64,000 bases of DNA from DATBLE01 sp046732255 (GCA_046732255.1 JBKPMR010000031.1:73882-137881); one strand, 5' to 3'. Counted from the stretch's first letter, positions 7,577 through 16,427 are shown. The notes: generated from the sequence alone by a model not told the origin. A program made the numbers and translations.

Positions 7577-8818
7577 ATGCGTCCACATGGTGTGAAGAAG
7601 GTGGCGGTCGTCGGCGGCGGGCTGGCCGGCCTCGCCGCCGCGCTCGAGCTCGTCGACGCGGGACGCGAGGTCACCCTGCACGAGGCGCGGCCGACGCTCG
7701 GGGGTGCCGTGCAGACGCTGCCCGAGCGAGAGGAGGATCCACCGCCGCCGCCGGACAACGGCCAGCACATCGCGCTCGGCTGCTTCGCGGAGTACACCCG
7801 GTTCCTGGAGCGGATCGGCAAGCGCACGGCGCTGCGCCGCGAGCCGCTCTCGCTGCCCGTGATCGACGAGGGCGGTCGCACCTCGTTCGTGCGGCCCGGC
7901 CTGCACCTGCTCCGGTACGGGCATCTACCGCTCGCGGCCAGGCTCCGGATCGCGCGCGTCACACTTCGGTTACGGGGACTGTCCCTGGAACCGCACTGTG
8001 ACGAGACGTTCGCGGATCTGCTCCGCCGCCTCGGCCAGCGCCAGGAGGAGATCGACCGCTTCTGGGACGTCTTCATCCGGCCCGCGCTCAACCTGCCCTG
8101 CGAGGAGGCCGGTGCCGACTACGGGATCTTCACCGTCCAGACCGCGCTCCTCGGCGGCCGCGGCGCCGGCGACCTCCTGCTCCCGACGGAGCCGCTCGGG
8201 GAGATGCACGGCGAAGCGGCCGGCCGGGCCCTGAACGCAGCCGGCGCCGACGTGCGGCTCGAGACCCGAGTCGGGACGCTCGACGAGGTCGAGGCGGACG
8301 CCGTGGTGCTCGCCGTTCCTCCCCCGGAAGCCGCGCGCCTGCTCGGCGACCAGCCGCCTGCGCTCGGGGACTCGCCGATCGTCAGCGTCCACCTGCTCTT
8401 CGACCGGCCGATCCTCGAGCACCGGCTTGCCGCGCTGCTCGAAAGCCCGGCGCACTGGGTGTTCGATCGCGGAGCGCTCACAGGCAACGCCGCGCCCGAC
8501 GGCGGCCAATACCTGACGGTCGTCTCGAGCGGTGTGCCGGACCTGCTCGAGATCCGCGGGCGGGCCCTGGTCGACCTGATCGCCGGCGCGCTGACCGCGC
8601 GACTCCGCAAGGCGGAGCTGCTCTGGTCCCGCGTCAGCCGTGAGCCGCGCGCGACTTTCGCGGCCCGACCCGGGACACGTAGGCTGCGGTGGAGCATGCG
8701 GACGAGCCGGCCGAACGTCTACCTCGCGGGCGCGTGGGTCGCCTCCGACTGGCCGGCGACGATGGAGGCGGCGGTGCGCAGCGGTGTCGCCGCGGCGCGG
8801 GCGGCGGCTCTCGCATGA
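7577..8818 (+). CDS. hpnE: Squalene-associated FAD-dependent desaturase HpnE
   Basis: HpnE reduces hydroxysqualene to squalene. The 413-aa product begins with the FAD-binding VAVVGGGLAGLAAALEL (GxGxxG at 13-18) and ends with the amine-oxidase-type NVYLAGAWVASDWPATMEAAVRSG motif. The ATG at 7577 follows GTAAGG; a GTG five codons in is an alternative start. A 25-bp REP-like palindrome lies within the coding sequence at 7968-7992 without breaking the frame. The stop overlaps the ATG of shc. Confidence 0.92.
   Translation: MRPHGVKKVAVVGGGLAGLAAALELVDAGREVTLHEARPTLGGAVQTLPEREEDPPPPPDNGQHIALGCFAEYTRFLERIGKRTALRREPLSLPVIDEGGRTSFVRPGLHLLRYGHLPLAARLRIARVTLRLRGLSLEPHCDETFADLLRRLGQRQEEIDRFWDVFIRPALNLPCEEAGADYGIFTVQTALLGGRGAGDLLLPTEPLGEMHGEAAGRALNAAGADVRLETRVGTLDEVEADAVVLAVPPPEAARLLGDQPPALGDSPIVSVHLLFDRPILEHRLAALLESPAHWVFDRGALTGNAAPDGGQYLTVVSSGVPDLLEIRGRALVDLIAGALTARLRKAELLWSRVSREPRATFAARPGTRRLRWSMRTSRPNVYLAGAWVASDWPATMEAAVRSGVAAARAAALA
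7968..7992. repeat. REP-like palindrome inside hpnE
   Basis: An imperfect palindrome with outer arms GGTT/AACC and core GGGGACTGTCCCT sits inside the hpnE reading frame, encoding roughly RLRGLSLEP. The core matches the intergenic copies near 14.2, 32.8 and 45.1 kb. Confidence 0.7.
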
Positions 8819-10599
8819 CCGCGGTCGAAGAGCTGACCAGGCTCGACCGTACGGTAGAGAAGGCGACGGAGCGGCTGCTCGAGCTCCAGCACCCGGACGG
8901 CTGGTGGGTCGGCGAGCTGGAGTCGAACGCGACGATGATCGCCGAGCATCTCTTCTGGCTGCACGTCCTCGGGCTCCGCGACGCCGACACCGACCGCAGG
9001 CTCGCCACCGACCTGCTCGCCCGGCGCCGAGGCGACGGCACATGGTCGAAATGGTGGGAAGGGCCCGCCGACCTCTCGACCACGATCGAGTCGTACGTCG
9101 CGCTGAAGATGGCCGGGATCGACGCCGGCGAGCAGACGCTCGCCTACATCCGCCGGGAGGGCGGCATTCCGCAGAGCCGCGTGTTCACGAAGTGCTTCAT
9201 GGCGCTGCTCGGTCAGTGGCCGTGGCAGCGGATCGTCCCGATCCCGCCGGAGATGGTCCTGCTTCCGCCGAGCGCACCGTTCTCGATCTACAACTTCGCC
9301 TGCTGGGCGCGCCAGACCGTCGTGCCCCTGTCGGTCGTCTGGGCGCTCCGCCCGGTGCGCCCGGCCGATGTCGACCTCCGCGAGATCGGCGCCCGACCCG
9401 GGGCGACGAAAGCTCCTCGTCGTCCCTCGAGTCGCCGTCGCCGCGCGATCGCGGCAGCGGAGACGTGGGTTCGCGAACGTCAAGAAGCGGACGGTTCCTG
9501 GGGCGGGATCCAGCCGCCCTGGGTGTGGTCGATCGTGATGCTGGCCGCGCTCGGCCGCGGGTTCGAGGACGAGACGCTCCGCCGGGCGGTCGAGGGCTGG
9601 GGCGCCTTCATGGTCGAGGACGGCGACCGCCTGCGCCCCGAGGCGTGCCAGTCGCCGGTCTGGGACACGGGCCTCGCAGTGATCGCGCTCCGCGCGGCCG
9701 GTGTCCCAGCCGACCATCCGCAGCTCCGGAGAGCGGGCGAGTGGCTGCTCCGCGAGGAGGTGACGGTCAAGGGCGACTGGGCGATCCGGCGCCCCGACCT
9801 CGAGCCCGGCGGCTGGGCGTTCGAGTTCGAGAACGACCTCTACCCCGACGTCGACGACACAGCCGTGGTCGCGCTCGCCCTGCGCGAGCTGGGCATGGGG
9901 CACGATGCCGTCCGCCGCGGCCTCGACTGGATCGTCGGGATGCAGTCCGGGAACGGCGGCTGGGGCGCGTTCGACGCGGACAACTCGAGCCACTGGCTCT
10001 ACAAGCTGCCCTTCTGTGACTTCGGCTACGTGATCGACCCGCCGAGCGAGGACGTCTCCGCACACGCCCTCGAGGCGCTCGCGCCCGTCGCCGGCTACGA
10101 GGAGGCGGTCGCGCGCGGCCTGGAGTACCTGGTCAGGGAGCAGCAGTGGGATGGCTCCTGGTGGGGCCGCTGGGGCGTGAACCACGTCTACGGCACCGGT
10201 GCCGCGCTGCCCGCGCTCGAGGCGTGCGGTTTGGAGCCGCAGCATCCGGTGGTACGGAAGGCCGTGACCTGGCTCGACTCGGTCCAGGATCCAAGCGGCG
10301 GCTTCGGCGAAGACATCCGCTCCTACCACGAGACGACGATGCGCGGACGCGGTGTCGCCACCGCTTCACAAACCGCGTGGGCGTTACTAGGCTACGTCGC
10401 GGCAGGCGACGCCAAGGGGCCGTCGGCCACGCGAGCGGCCGATTTCCTTTGTGCGGCGCAGGACGCCAACGGCGACTGGAGCGAGCGGCACTACACCGGA
10501 ACCGGCTTCCCGACCGATTTCATGATTCGCTACCACCTCTACCGGCTTCACTTCCCGCTCATGGCTCTTGGTCGACTACGAGAAAGGTTGAACGGATGA
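8815..10599 (+). CDS. shc: Squalene-hopene cyclase
   Basis: This membrane-associated cyclase turns squalene into hopene and hopanol. The 594-aa protein carries the catalytic acid motif DVDD (345-348, preceded by Tyr-Pro) and multiple QW repeats (for example QHPDGWW, QEADGSWGG, QSGNGGWGAFD, QQWDGSWWGRWG, QDANGDW). I chose the ATG at 8815 because it overlaps the hpnE TGA and gives a normal length. An upstream in-frame ATG at 8689 would add 42 residues of hpnE shadow sequence. It is coupled by overlap to hpnH. Confidence 0.96.
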   Translation: MTAVEELTRLDRTVEKATERLLELQHPDGWWVGELESNATMIAEHLFWLHVLGLRDADTDRRLATDLLARRRGDGTWSKWWEGPADLSTTIESYVALKMAGIDAGEQTLAYIRREGGIPQSRVFTKCFMALLGQWPWQRIVPIPPEMVLLPPSAPFSIYNFACWARQTVVPLSVVWALRPVRPADVDLREIGARPGATKAPRRPSSRRRRAIAAAETWVRERQEADGSWGGIQPPWVWSIVMLAALGRGFEDETLRRAVEGWGAFMVEDGDRLRPEACQSPVWDTGLAVIALRAAGVPADHPQLRRAGEWLLREEVTVKGDWAIRRPDLEPGGWAFEFENDLYPDVDDTAVVALALRELGMGHDAVRRGLDWIVGMQSGNGGWGAFDADNSSHWLYKLPFCDFGYVIDPPSEDVSAHALEALAPVAGYEEAVARGLEYLVREQQWDGSWWGRWGVNHVYGTGAALPALEACGLEPQHPVVRKAVTWLDSVQDPSGGFGEDIRSYHETTMRGRGVATASQTAWALLGYVAAGDAKGPSATRAADFLCAAQDANGDWSERHYTGTGFPTDFMIRYHLYRLHFPLMALGRLRERLNG

Positions 10600-11600
10600 A
10601 ATTTCCGCTGCGCTCGACGGTCCAGATCGGCCGCTACGTCGCGTCCCAGAAACGCAGGGGCGAGCTCTACCCGCTCGTCCTGATGCTCGAGCCGACGCTC
10701 GCCTGCAACCTGGCGTGCATCGGCTGCGGGAAGATTCGCGAGTACGAGTCGAACAAGGCCCGCCTCTCGGTCGACGAGTGCATCGACGCCGGCGTCCAGT
10801 GTCCGGCGCCGGTCGTGTCGATCTGCGGCGGCGAGCCCTTGATCTACAAGGGGATCGAGGACGTCGTCGCAGGGATGCTCGAGCTGCGGAAGAACATCGA
10901 CCTCTGCACCAACGCCCTGAAGCTGACCGAGTACCTCGAGGTGTTCAAGCCCGACCCGAGGCTGACCTTCGTCGTCCACCTCGACGGGATGCGCGAGATC
11001 CACGACTACGTCTGCGACTACCCCGGCCTCTGGGACATCGCCGTCGATGCGATCAAGCAGGCGCGGCAGGCCGGCTTCCGGGTCACGACGAATACGACCG
11101 TCTTCAAGGAGAGCTCGGTCGACGACGTGATCGAGATGATGGGCTACCTGACGAACGAGATCGGGATCGACGGGATGCTGATCGCACCGGGCTACCAGTA
11201 CTCGCAGATCGACCCGGCGCTGACGATGACGCGCGACGAGCACGAGGCGAAGTTCCGCGAGATCCGTTCGGCGGTGAAGAAGCACGGCTACCGGTGGCTG
11301 GCGAGCCCGATCTACCAGGACTTCCTCACCGGCGACCGCAAGCTGCCGTGCGCGCCGTGGGGATCGATCACGCGCAATCCGTACGGGTGGAAAGGCCCCT
11401 GCTACCTCCTCACCGACGGGATCTTCCCGACCTACGAGGCGCTGCTGGAGAACATCGACTGGGACTCGTACGGGCCCGGCAACGACCCGCGCTGCGAGCA
11501 TTGCGGGATCCACTCCGGGTTCGAGCCGTCCGCGGCATATGCCGCCACGTCGAGCGTCAAGGAGACCGTCCGGAGCATGGCGTGGACGCTGACGGGCTGA
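10596..11600 (+). CDS. hpnH: Radical SAM adenosyl-hopene transferase HpnH
   Basis: HpnH joins a 5'-deoxyadenosyl radical to diploptene to give adenosylhopane, the first step to extended hopanoids. The 334-aa product has the 4Fe-4S radical SAM motif C-x3-C-x2-C at Cys37, Cys41 and Cys44 (ACNLACIGCGK) and the CGGEP segment that helps bind SAM. A cysteine-rich C-terminal part (CAPWG, CEHCGIHSGFEPSA) is typical. The ATG at 10596 overlaps the shc stop. Confidence 0.96.
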   Translation: MKFPLRSTVQIGRYVASQKRRGELYPLVLMLEPTLACNLACIGCGKIREYESNKARLSVDECIDAGVQCPAPVVSICGGEPLIYKGIEDVVAGMLELRKNIDLCTNALKLTEYLEVFKPDPRLTFVVHLDGMREIHDYVCDYPGLWDIAVDAIKQARQAGFRVTTNTTVFKESSVDDVIEMMGYLTNEIGIDGMLIAPGYQYSQIDPALTMTRDEHEAKFREIRSAVKKHGYRWLASPIYQDFLTGDRKLPCAPWGSITRNPYGWKGPCYLLTDGIFPTYEALLENIDWDSYGPGNDPRCEHCGIHSGFEPSAAYAATSSVKETVRSMAWTLTG

Positions 11601-12169
11601 TCGCCGTCTGCGCGACGGGCACGGAGGAGCGCGCGGCCCGGCGGGCCGGGTTCCGGACGGCGCGGGTGGGAATCCGGGTGAGCCGCGGCGTCCCTGCCGG
11701 CGAGCTCGTCTCGTTCGGCGTCGCCGGCGGTCTCAACGGTGCACCGATCGGAACGGTGATCGACGCGACGCGCGTGATCGACGAAACCGGCGCAGTGCTG
11801 TGGGAGGGAGAGGGTCTTGGTCTCGGCCGCCCGGGGACGATCCTGGCGATCGACCGACTGATCGACGACCCGGACGAGCTGCGCCACCTGCACGATGCAA
11901 CGGGCGCGAACGCCGTCGACATGGAGAGCGGCGTCCTCGCCGCTACCGGCCGATTGCGCGGGTGCGTGCGCGCAATCAGCGACACGCCGGACGAGCCGCT
12001 CGGCCCCTTGGCAAAGGTGGTCGATCCGTTCGGCCGGCCACGGCCCCTCAAGCTTATGGCCGTGCTCGCGCGGCAGCCTGCGGCTACCGCCCGAGCACTA
12101 GCCAACGTTCGTAGAGCGCTCCGAGCCTTGTCTAGTGCTCAGCGGCCCGGAGGGACGGTGAGCACGTAA
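11582..12169 (+). CDS. hpnG: Hopanoid-associated nucleoside phosphorylase HpnG
   Basis: HpnG cleaves adenine from adenosylhopane. The 195-aa protein is of the purine nucleoside phosphorylase/MTA-SAH nucleosidase family, with SFGVAGGL (44-51), VDMES (112-116, the purine/ribose-contacting Met-Glu pair) and SDTPDE (catalytic Asp region). It starts at a GTG inside the last codons of hpnH with GGAG eight bases upstream, so it is translationally coupled. It is somewhat shorter than many HpnG proteins. Its TAA overlaps the ispH ATG by one base. Confidence 0.87.
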   Translation: MDADGLIAVCATGTEERAARRAGFRTARVGIRVSRGVPAGELVSFGVAGGLNGAPIGTVIDATRVIDETGAVLWEGEGLGLGRPGTILAIDRLIDDPDELRHLHDATGANAVDMESGVLAATGRLRGCVRAISDTPDEPLGPLAKVVDPFGRPRPLKLMAVLARQPAATARALANVRRALRALSSAQRPGGTVST

Positions 12170-13098
12170 TGGGGCGGGTCCTCCTGGCCGCTCCGCGTTC
12201 GTTCTGCGCCGGCGTCGACCGGGCGATCGAGATCGTCGAGCGCCTCCTCGAGCAGCATGGTCCACCGGTCTACGTGCGCCACGCGATCGTCCACAACGAC
12301 CACGTTCTGCGCCGGCTCGAGGGCCTTGGCGCCGTCTTCGTCGAGTCTGAGGACGACGTGCCGCCGGGCGCGATCTGCGTCCTCTCGGCCCACGGCGTCG
12401 CACCGGCGGTGAAGGAGAACTGCGAACGCCGGGGGCTCCAGGTCGTCGACGCCGTCTGCCCGCTCGTGTCGAAGGTGCACGCGGAGGCGCGCCGCTACGC
12501 GGACTCGGGCCACTTCGTCGCTCTCGTCGGCCACCGCCACCACGTCGAGGTGATCGGGACGAAGGGCGAGCGACCGGAGCAGATCGTCGTCGTCGAGTCG
12601 CCGGAGGAGGCACGTGAGCTGGAGACGGACGGCAAGCCGCTCGCCGTGATCAGCCAGACGACGCTCTCCCTGGACGACGTCGCCTCGACCGTCGACGTGC
12701 TCGAGGAGCGCTTCGGCGACCTGCGGCGGCCCGGGGCGGACGACATCTGCTACGCGACGCAGAACCGCCAGGACGCGGTGAAGGAGATCGTCTCGCTGGG
12801 CGCGACCCTGATCCTGGTGATCGGCTCGCCGACGAGCTCGAACGCCCAGCGGCTGGTCGAGGTTGCCCGCGCGCGCGGCGCGGAGGCGACGCTGATCGAC
12901 GGCGAGGACACGATCGACGACGAGCTGCTCGACGGGCACGAGACGGTCGGCCTCACCGCCGGCGCATCGACGCCGGAGGAGCTTGTCCAGTCGGTCCTCG
13001 CCCGCCTCGCGGAGTCGGCGTACGAGCTCGACGGCGAGATCACGGTTGCCCGCGAGGACGTGCACTTCCGGCTGCCACGGGAGGTGGCGGCGAGATGA
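12169..13098 (+). CDS. ispH: 4-hydroxy-3-methylbut-2-enyl diphosphate reductase
   Basis: IspH makes the final MEP-pathway step to IPP and DMAPP. The 309-aa protein has the three cluster cysteines (Cys13 in RSFCAGVDRA, Cys97 in AVCPLV, Cys194 in DICYATQNR), His42 and His75 for substrate binding, and the acidic Glu127 region (HHVEVIG, normally HPEVxG). The gene lies in the hopanoid operon, which links isoprenoid supply to hopanoid output. It overlaps the preceding stop by one base and the next start by four. Confidence 0.96.
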   Translation: MGRVLLAAPRSFCAGVDRAIEIVERLLEQHGPPVYVRHAIVHNDHVLRRLEGLGAVFVESEDDVPPGAICVLSAHGVAPAVKENCERRGLQVVDAVCPLVSKVHAEARRYADSGHFVALVGHRHHVEVIGTKGERPEQIVVVESPEEARELETDGKPLAVISQTTLSLDDVASTVDVLEERFGDLRRPGADDICYATQNRQDAVKEIVSLGATLILVIGSPTSSNAQRLVEVARARGAEATLIDGEDTIDDELLDGHETVGLTAGASTPEELVQSVLARLAESAYELDGEITVAREDVHFRLPREVAAR

Positions 13099-13481
13099 CC
13101 TCCGTCCAGATTCCGCACAGCGTCGCCGCCGCCCTACCGACCCTGTCCGTCTTCGACATCACGAACGAGGTCTCGCGCGACGTCGCCGCGGGTCACTCCT
13201 CGCGGGGAATCGCGTACGTCACCGCCGCCGCTCCCTCCTCGCTCATCCGCGTCAGCGAGCGCGAGTCCGGATTCTTCTGCGACATCGAGGCTCTGCTCGA
13301 GCGGCTCGTCCCCCGCAAGCGCCCGGATCGTGAGCGGATGCTGCTCGCCCTGCTCGGGCCGCGCACGGAGCAGATCCCGGTCGAGGGCGGACGGCTCTGT
13401 CTGGGCCAGTGGCAGCGGGTGCTGCTCTTCTGCCTCGACGGGGACACGAAGGCGGAGTACAACCTCACGCTCTTGGGCTAG
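13095..13481 (+). CDS. YjbQ/UPF0047-like protein, divergent
   Basis: The 128-aa product resembles the YjbQ (secondary thiamine-phosphate synthase) family by its C-terminal half: a TEQIPVEGGRLCLGQWQRVLLFCLDG stretch corresponds to the family's IPV-GxLxLGxWQxxxLxExDG signature. However, the conserved N-terminal active-site histidines and the NxxAHLK-like segment of the family are not visible, so it may have lost the ancestral activity. It is the last gene of the hopanoid/ispH run, overlapping ispH by ATGA. The role there is unknown. Confidence 0.7.
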   Translation: MTSVQIPHSVAAALPTLSVFDITNEVSRDVAAGHSSRGIAYVTAAAPSSLIRVSERESGFFCDIEALLERLVPRKRPDRERMLLALLGPRTEQIPVEGGRLCLGQWQRVLLFCLDGDTKAEYNLTLLG

Positions 13482-13488
13482 CCCGAAA

Positions 13489-13511
13489 TAACGCCTCCTC
13501 GCGAGGCGTTA
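13489..13511. terminator. Hairpin after the hopanoid operon
   Basis: TAACGCCTC (13489-13497) and GAGGCGTTA (13503-13511) form a perfect 9-bp stem with a CTCGC loop, just after the last stop codon of the operon. It overlaps the TAGAAT box of the next gene, so it may act as terminator, operator or both. There is no T run. Confidence 0.45.
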
Positions 13512-13521
13512 GAATCGAACG

Positions 13522-14172
13522 ATGGAACGGGCGCGCAGGCATCAGCGCCTCTTCTCCGGCCTCGCGTTCGGGCTGCTCGCGGTCGCGGCCGAGCTCGTCG
13601 GGCGCAGCCTGACGCACCGGATCGACCTGGGCCGCCACGTCGCGTCGCCGAGCTACGCGCAGACCGACTACTACCCGGTCCTGCTCGTGGTCGTGAAGAG
13701 CGGCATCGCACTACTCCTCGGCCGGTTGCTGTGGCGCGTGCTCAGGGCGCGTTCGGCCGAGCGCGCGGCGCTCCGCTTGCTCGGCGGGCCTGCGCGGGTG
13801 CCGCGCGTGCGCATCCAGCTCTCCGGACGGCTCTGCCTCGGCTTCTTGCTCCTGACCTCTGTGATCTACCTCGTGCAGACCGACGCCGAGGGCGCCGAGG
13901 CCGGGCGCTGGCCGCTCCTCTCGCCGTGGCTCCACTCCTCGGCGCTCCCCGTCTTCGCCGTCGTCGCGGTCGTGTGTGCGATCGCCTGGCGCGCGGTCCA
14001 GGGTTGGCTCGCGGACTACGAGGAGCACGCCCGGGCGACGCTCGACCGCGCGCTGCTCAGTGCAGGCCGGGCGCCGCTGCGCGTTCCCCGGCCGCGACTC
14101 GACCTCGTCATCCCGCCGCGTCGCATCTTCGGCCTCGCGTTCGAGAGCCGGCCGCCTCCGCTCGCTGCGTAG
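13522..14172 (+). CDS. Hypothetical multi-pass membrane protein
   Basis: I do not recognise this 216-aa protein. It has about four hydrophobic segments (roughly residues 12-25, 52-70, 100-118 and 140-158), with Arg-rich loops and a Pro/Arg-rich C terminus. A TAGAAT box (13510-13515) ends six bases before the ATG with no ribosome binding site, suggesting a leaderless message. It is followed by a REP-like hairpin and then by the genes leading to CopC-CopD, but the functional link is unknown. Confidence 0.55.
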   Translation: MERARRHQRLFSGLAFGLLAVAAELVGRSLTHRIDLGRHVASPSYAQTDYYPVLLVVVKSGIALLLGRLLWRVLRARSAERAALRLLGGPARVPRVRIQLSGRLCLGFLLLTSVIYLVQTDAEGAEAGRWPLLSPWLHSSALPVFAVVAVVCAIAWRAVQGWLADYEEHARATLDRALLSAGRAPLRVPRPRLDLVIPPRRIFGLAFESRPPPLAA

Positions 14173-14176
14173 GTAG

Positions 14177-14206
14177 AGGGACTGTCCCCGGCGGGGGACG
14201 GTCCCT
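14177..14206. repeat. REP-like double palindrome
   Basis: AGGGACTGTCCCC and GGGGGACGGTCCCT face each other around CGGC and can fold into one long hairpin. Each arm is itself a near palindrome with the GGGACTGTCCC motif. It occupies the space just after a stop codon. Confidence 0.8.
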
Positions 14207-14230
14207 GTTTCCAACGCAAAGGAGGCATCG

Positions 14231-14500
14231 ATGACGCAGTACGCAACCGATTTTCCGCGCACGCGAATCCGCCGCTCGTCGCGCGCGATCGCAGTCCTCT
14301 CGCTCGGACCGCTCACGGTCGCCGCCGGGGTCGTCTGGGCTTTTCTCCAGCCCTGGCGCGTGACCCTGTTCCACCCTCTCGGTCAGGGGTTCTGGTGGCT
14401 CGTCGCCGAGCCGCCGCTGCTCGTGGTCCTGGCCGGGATCCTGTTCCACCTGCTCGTCGCCCGCCCGCTGGTCGACGACCTGGACGAGGAGCGGCGCTAG
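14231..14500 (+). CDS. Small two-helix membrane protein
   Basis: This 89-aa protein has two membrane segments (about residues 20-40 and 55-75) and a charged C terminus. An AAAGGAGG ribosome binding site precedes the ATG. Its TAG stop overlaps the GTG start of the next gene, so the two are translationally coupled. No family could be assigned; the context (two small membrane proteins then CopC-CopD) suggests a copper or respiratory membrane role, which is inference. Confidence 0.65.
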   Translation: MTQYATDFPRTRIRRSSRAIAVLSLGPLTVAAGVVWAFLQPWRVTLFHPLGQGFWWLVAEPPLLVVLAGILFHLLVARPLVDDLDEERR

Positions 14501-15084
14501 TGCAGCCGCCTGCCGAGCACGTCCACTGGCTGTTCGCGACCGGGATCCTCTTCCTCGGGCTCCTGCTCCTGGCCGAGGCGATCGTCGGCCGCGAGGTCTG
14601 GCGCCGCCGGGCGTGGCGGGCGTACCTGTGGCCGGCGCTCCTGTTCGCGCTCGGCGTTCTCATGTGGCCGGTGATGGTCTTCTTCACGAACTCGACGGTC
14701 CACATGCTGGCCCACTCGGTCTGGGCGCAGACCATGATGCTCGCCGGCGCTGCTGAGCTCGGGCTCGTCGGCGGCAAGTTGAAGAGCGAGTGGTGGAAGC
14801 TCTGTGTGCCGCTGATGCTTGCCGTCTCGGGCACCGCCTTTCTGATCCACGAAGCCAACCCGTGGTTCTACTCGCGGTCGGCCTTCGTCCACCATGTCTG
14901 CGGCTGGGCCCTTCTGATCGGCGCGCTCTTCCCGCTCGGAACGGCGTTCAAGCCCCGGTCGTGGATCTTCGCCGGCGGGTACGCGCTCGTGATTGTCGCG
15001 ATCTCGATCGCGCTCTTCAGCTCGCGCGACGTCGCCCCCGTCTTCGGCCACCTCGATCCCGCCGCGGGGGTGCCTCACCGATGA
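14500..15084 (+). CDS. Membrane protein upstream of CopC-CopD
   Basis: The 194-aa product starts with GTG at 14500, sharing a base with the preceding stop, and has about six hydrophobic segments. Several histidines lie in or near membrane segments (HVHW near the start, HMLAHS, HEANPWF, FVHHVCGW). Such His-rich helices could bind heme or metal, but no named family was recognised. The TGA stop overlaps the ATG of the CopC-CopD gene, so the two products are probably made together. Confidence 0.65.
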   Translation: MQPPAEHVHWLFATGILFLGLLLLAEAIVGREVWRRRAWRAYLWPALLFALGVLMWPVMVFFTNSTVHMLAHSVWAQTMMLAGAAELGLVGGKLKSEWWKLCVPLMLAVSGTAFLIHEANPWFYSRSAFVHHVCGWALLIGALFPLGTAFKPRSWIFAGGYALVIVAISIALFSSRDVAPVFGHLDPAAGVPHR

Positions 15085-16427
15085 GGCGAGCTGCAATCGC
15101 AGTGGCCGTGGTCGTCGCACTGGCGGCGCCGGGTACCGCATGGGCGCACGCCACTCTCCTCCAGACCGCGCCCGGCGTCGGGCAGCGCCTCCCCTCGGGC
15201 CCGCGGATTGTGACGCTCTCGTTCGACCAGCGCGTCAAGGCGCTGCCGAACGGGATCCGGGTGTACGACGCGGACGGCCGGCTCGTCTCGGGCGATGCCC
15301 ACGGGGTGCCCGGCGACCCGCTCGCGATCGAGGTCACCGTGAAGCGCCTGCCCAGAGGCGCCTACACCGTCCGCTGGAGCGCGATCTCGAACGACAGCCA
15401 CGTCGGTCACGGCGTCTATACGTTCGGGGTGCGGGTCGCGGCGCCCGCCCTGTCCGAGGCGTTCGGCGCTTCCGGTCCGGGGACAGCCGAGCACATCGTG
15501 CGTTGGCTGTACTTCATCTGTCTCGCGCTGCTCACGGGGGGCCTCGGCTTCCGGCTGATCGTGCTACGCGGGGCGTTAACGGCCGAGGCGGAGCGGCGGT
15601 TCTACCGGATGACGGCCGCGGGTGTGATCGGCGCCCTGGAGGTCGGGATCGTCGCGTTCCTGCTCCGCGCCGAGGACGCGCTCCAGCTTCCGTTCACGTC
15701 GTTTCTCTACGGCGACCTCTCGCCGTTTGCGAACTCGACGCGGTTCGGCGAGGCATTCGTCGCGATGGAGCTCGGGTTTTCGGTCGTCGCCGCGCTGCTG
15801 TTCCTCGCCTGGTTGACCGAGCGGCGCCGGCTGCTATGGCCCGCGTTCCTGCTCTCGCTCGGCCTCGGCTCGGGGCTCTCACTCGCCAGCCACCAGGCGG
15901 ACGACCGCGGCTGGCTGCCGTCGCTCGCGGACTGGACGCACCTGTCGGCGGCGACGCTGTGGATCGGCGGGCTGCTGTCGCTCGCGCTCGTCGTCTGGAG
16001 CGACCGGGAGCTCCGCCGGACGGCGTTCTGGCGGTTTTCCGAGGTCGCCGGGCCGCTGGTCGCGATCGTCGTCGTCGCCGGCGTCTACATGACGTACAAG
16101 CGCTTTCCTGCGCTCCACGATCTCTGGTCGATCCACTACGGCCGGCTGTTGATCGTCAAGCTCGCGCTGGTCTCGCTGGCGCTCGCGTGGGGCGCCTTCC
16201 ACCACTTCGTCGTCCGGCCGCGACTCGACCGTCCGGTCGTAGCCGAACGTCTCTCCCGCTCGCTTGCGGGCGAGGCGACCGTCGCCCTGGCGATCCTCCT
16301 CCTCGCGGCGATCCTGGTCGACTCCAAGCCGCCGTCGAAGCCAAGTAACACAGTGTTACAAGCTCGCGACGCAGCCACCCAGGCCGCGCGGACGGCAAGT
16401 AACACAGTGTTACTAGCTCGGCGGTAA
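15081..16427 (+). CDS. CopC-CopD copper resistance fusion with a repeat-derived tail
   Basis: After a signal peptide (residues 1-22, ending AWA) the mature protein begins HATLLQTAPG, the CopC domain whose N-terminal His is a Cu(II) ligand; the second ligand pair is in NDSHVGHG (Asp105, His107). From about residue 135 the CopD part has about eight membrane segments. Such fusions move or sense copper at the membrane. The last 28 residues contain SNTVLQAR and SNTVLLARR, encoded by two copies of the palindrome AGTAACACAGTGTTAC. That tail is not part of the CopD family and looks like captured repeat DNA. Confidence 0.9.
   Translation: MRRAAIAVAVVVALAAPGTAWAHATLLQTAPGVGQRLPSGPRIVTLSFDQRVKALPNGIRVYDADGRLVSGDAHGVPGDPLAIEVTVKRLPRGAYTVRWSAISNDSHVGHGVYTFGVRVAAPALSEAFGASGPGTAEHIVRWLYFICLALLTGGLGFRLIVLRGALTAEAERRFYRMTAAGVIGALEVGIVAFLLRAEDALQLPFTSFLYGDLSPFANSTRFGEAFVAMELGFSVVAALLFLAWLTERRRLLWPAFLLSLGLGSGLSLASHQADDRGWLPSLADWTHLSAATLWIGGLLSLALVVWSDRELRRTAFWRFSEVAGPLVAIVVVAGVYMTYKRFPALHDLWSIHYGRLLIVKLALVSLALAWGAFHHFVVRPRLDRPVVAERLSRSLAGEATVALAILLLAAILVDSKPPSKPSNTVLQARDAATQAARTASNTVLLARR
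16343..16420. repeat. Two translated AGTAACACAGTGTTAC palindromes
   Basis: A 24-bp unit beginning AAGTAACACAGTGTTAC and ending in AGCTCG occurs at 16343-16366 and 16397-16420, in direct orientation 54 bases (18 codons) apart. The units differ at one base. Both are in the same reading phase of the CopC-CopD gene, just before its stop. Confidence 0.85.

Noticed and set aside
10146..10595. Extension of hpnH upstream into shc
   Set aside because: The extra residues are a shifted reading of shc. The ATG at 10596 overlaps the shc stop and gives the family start.
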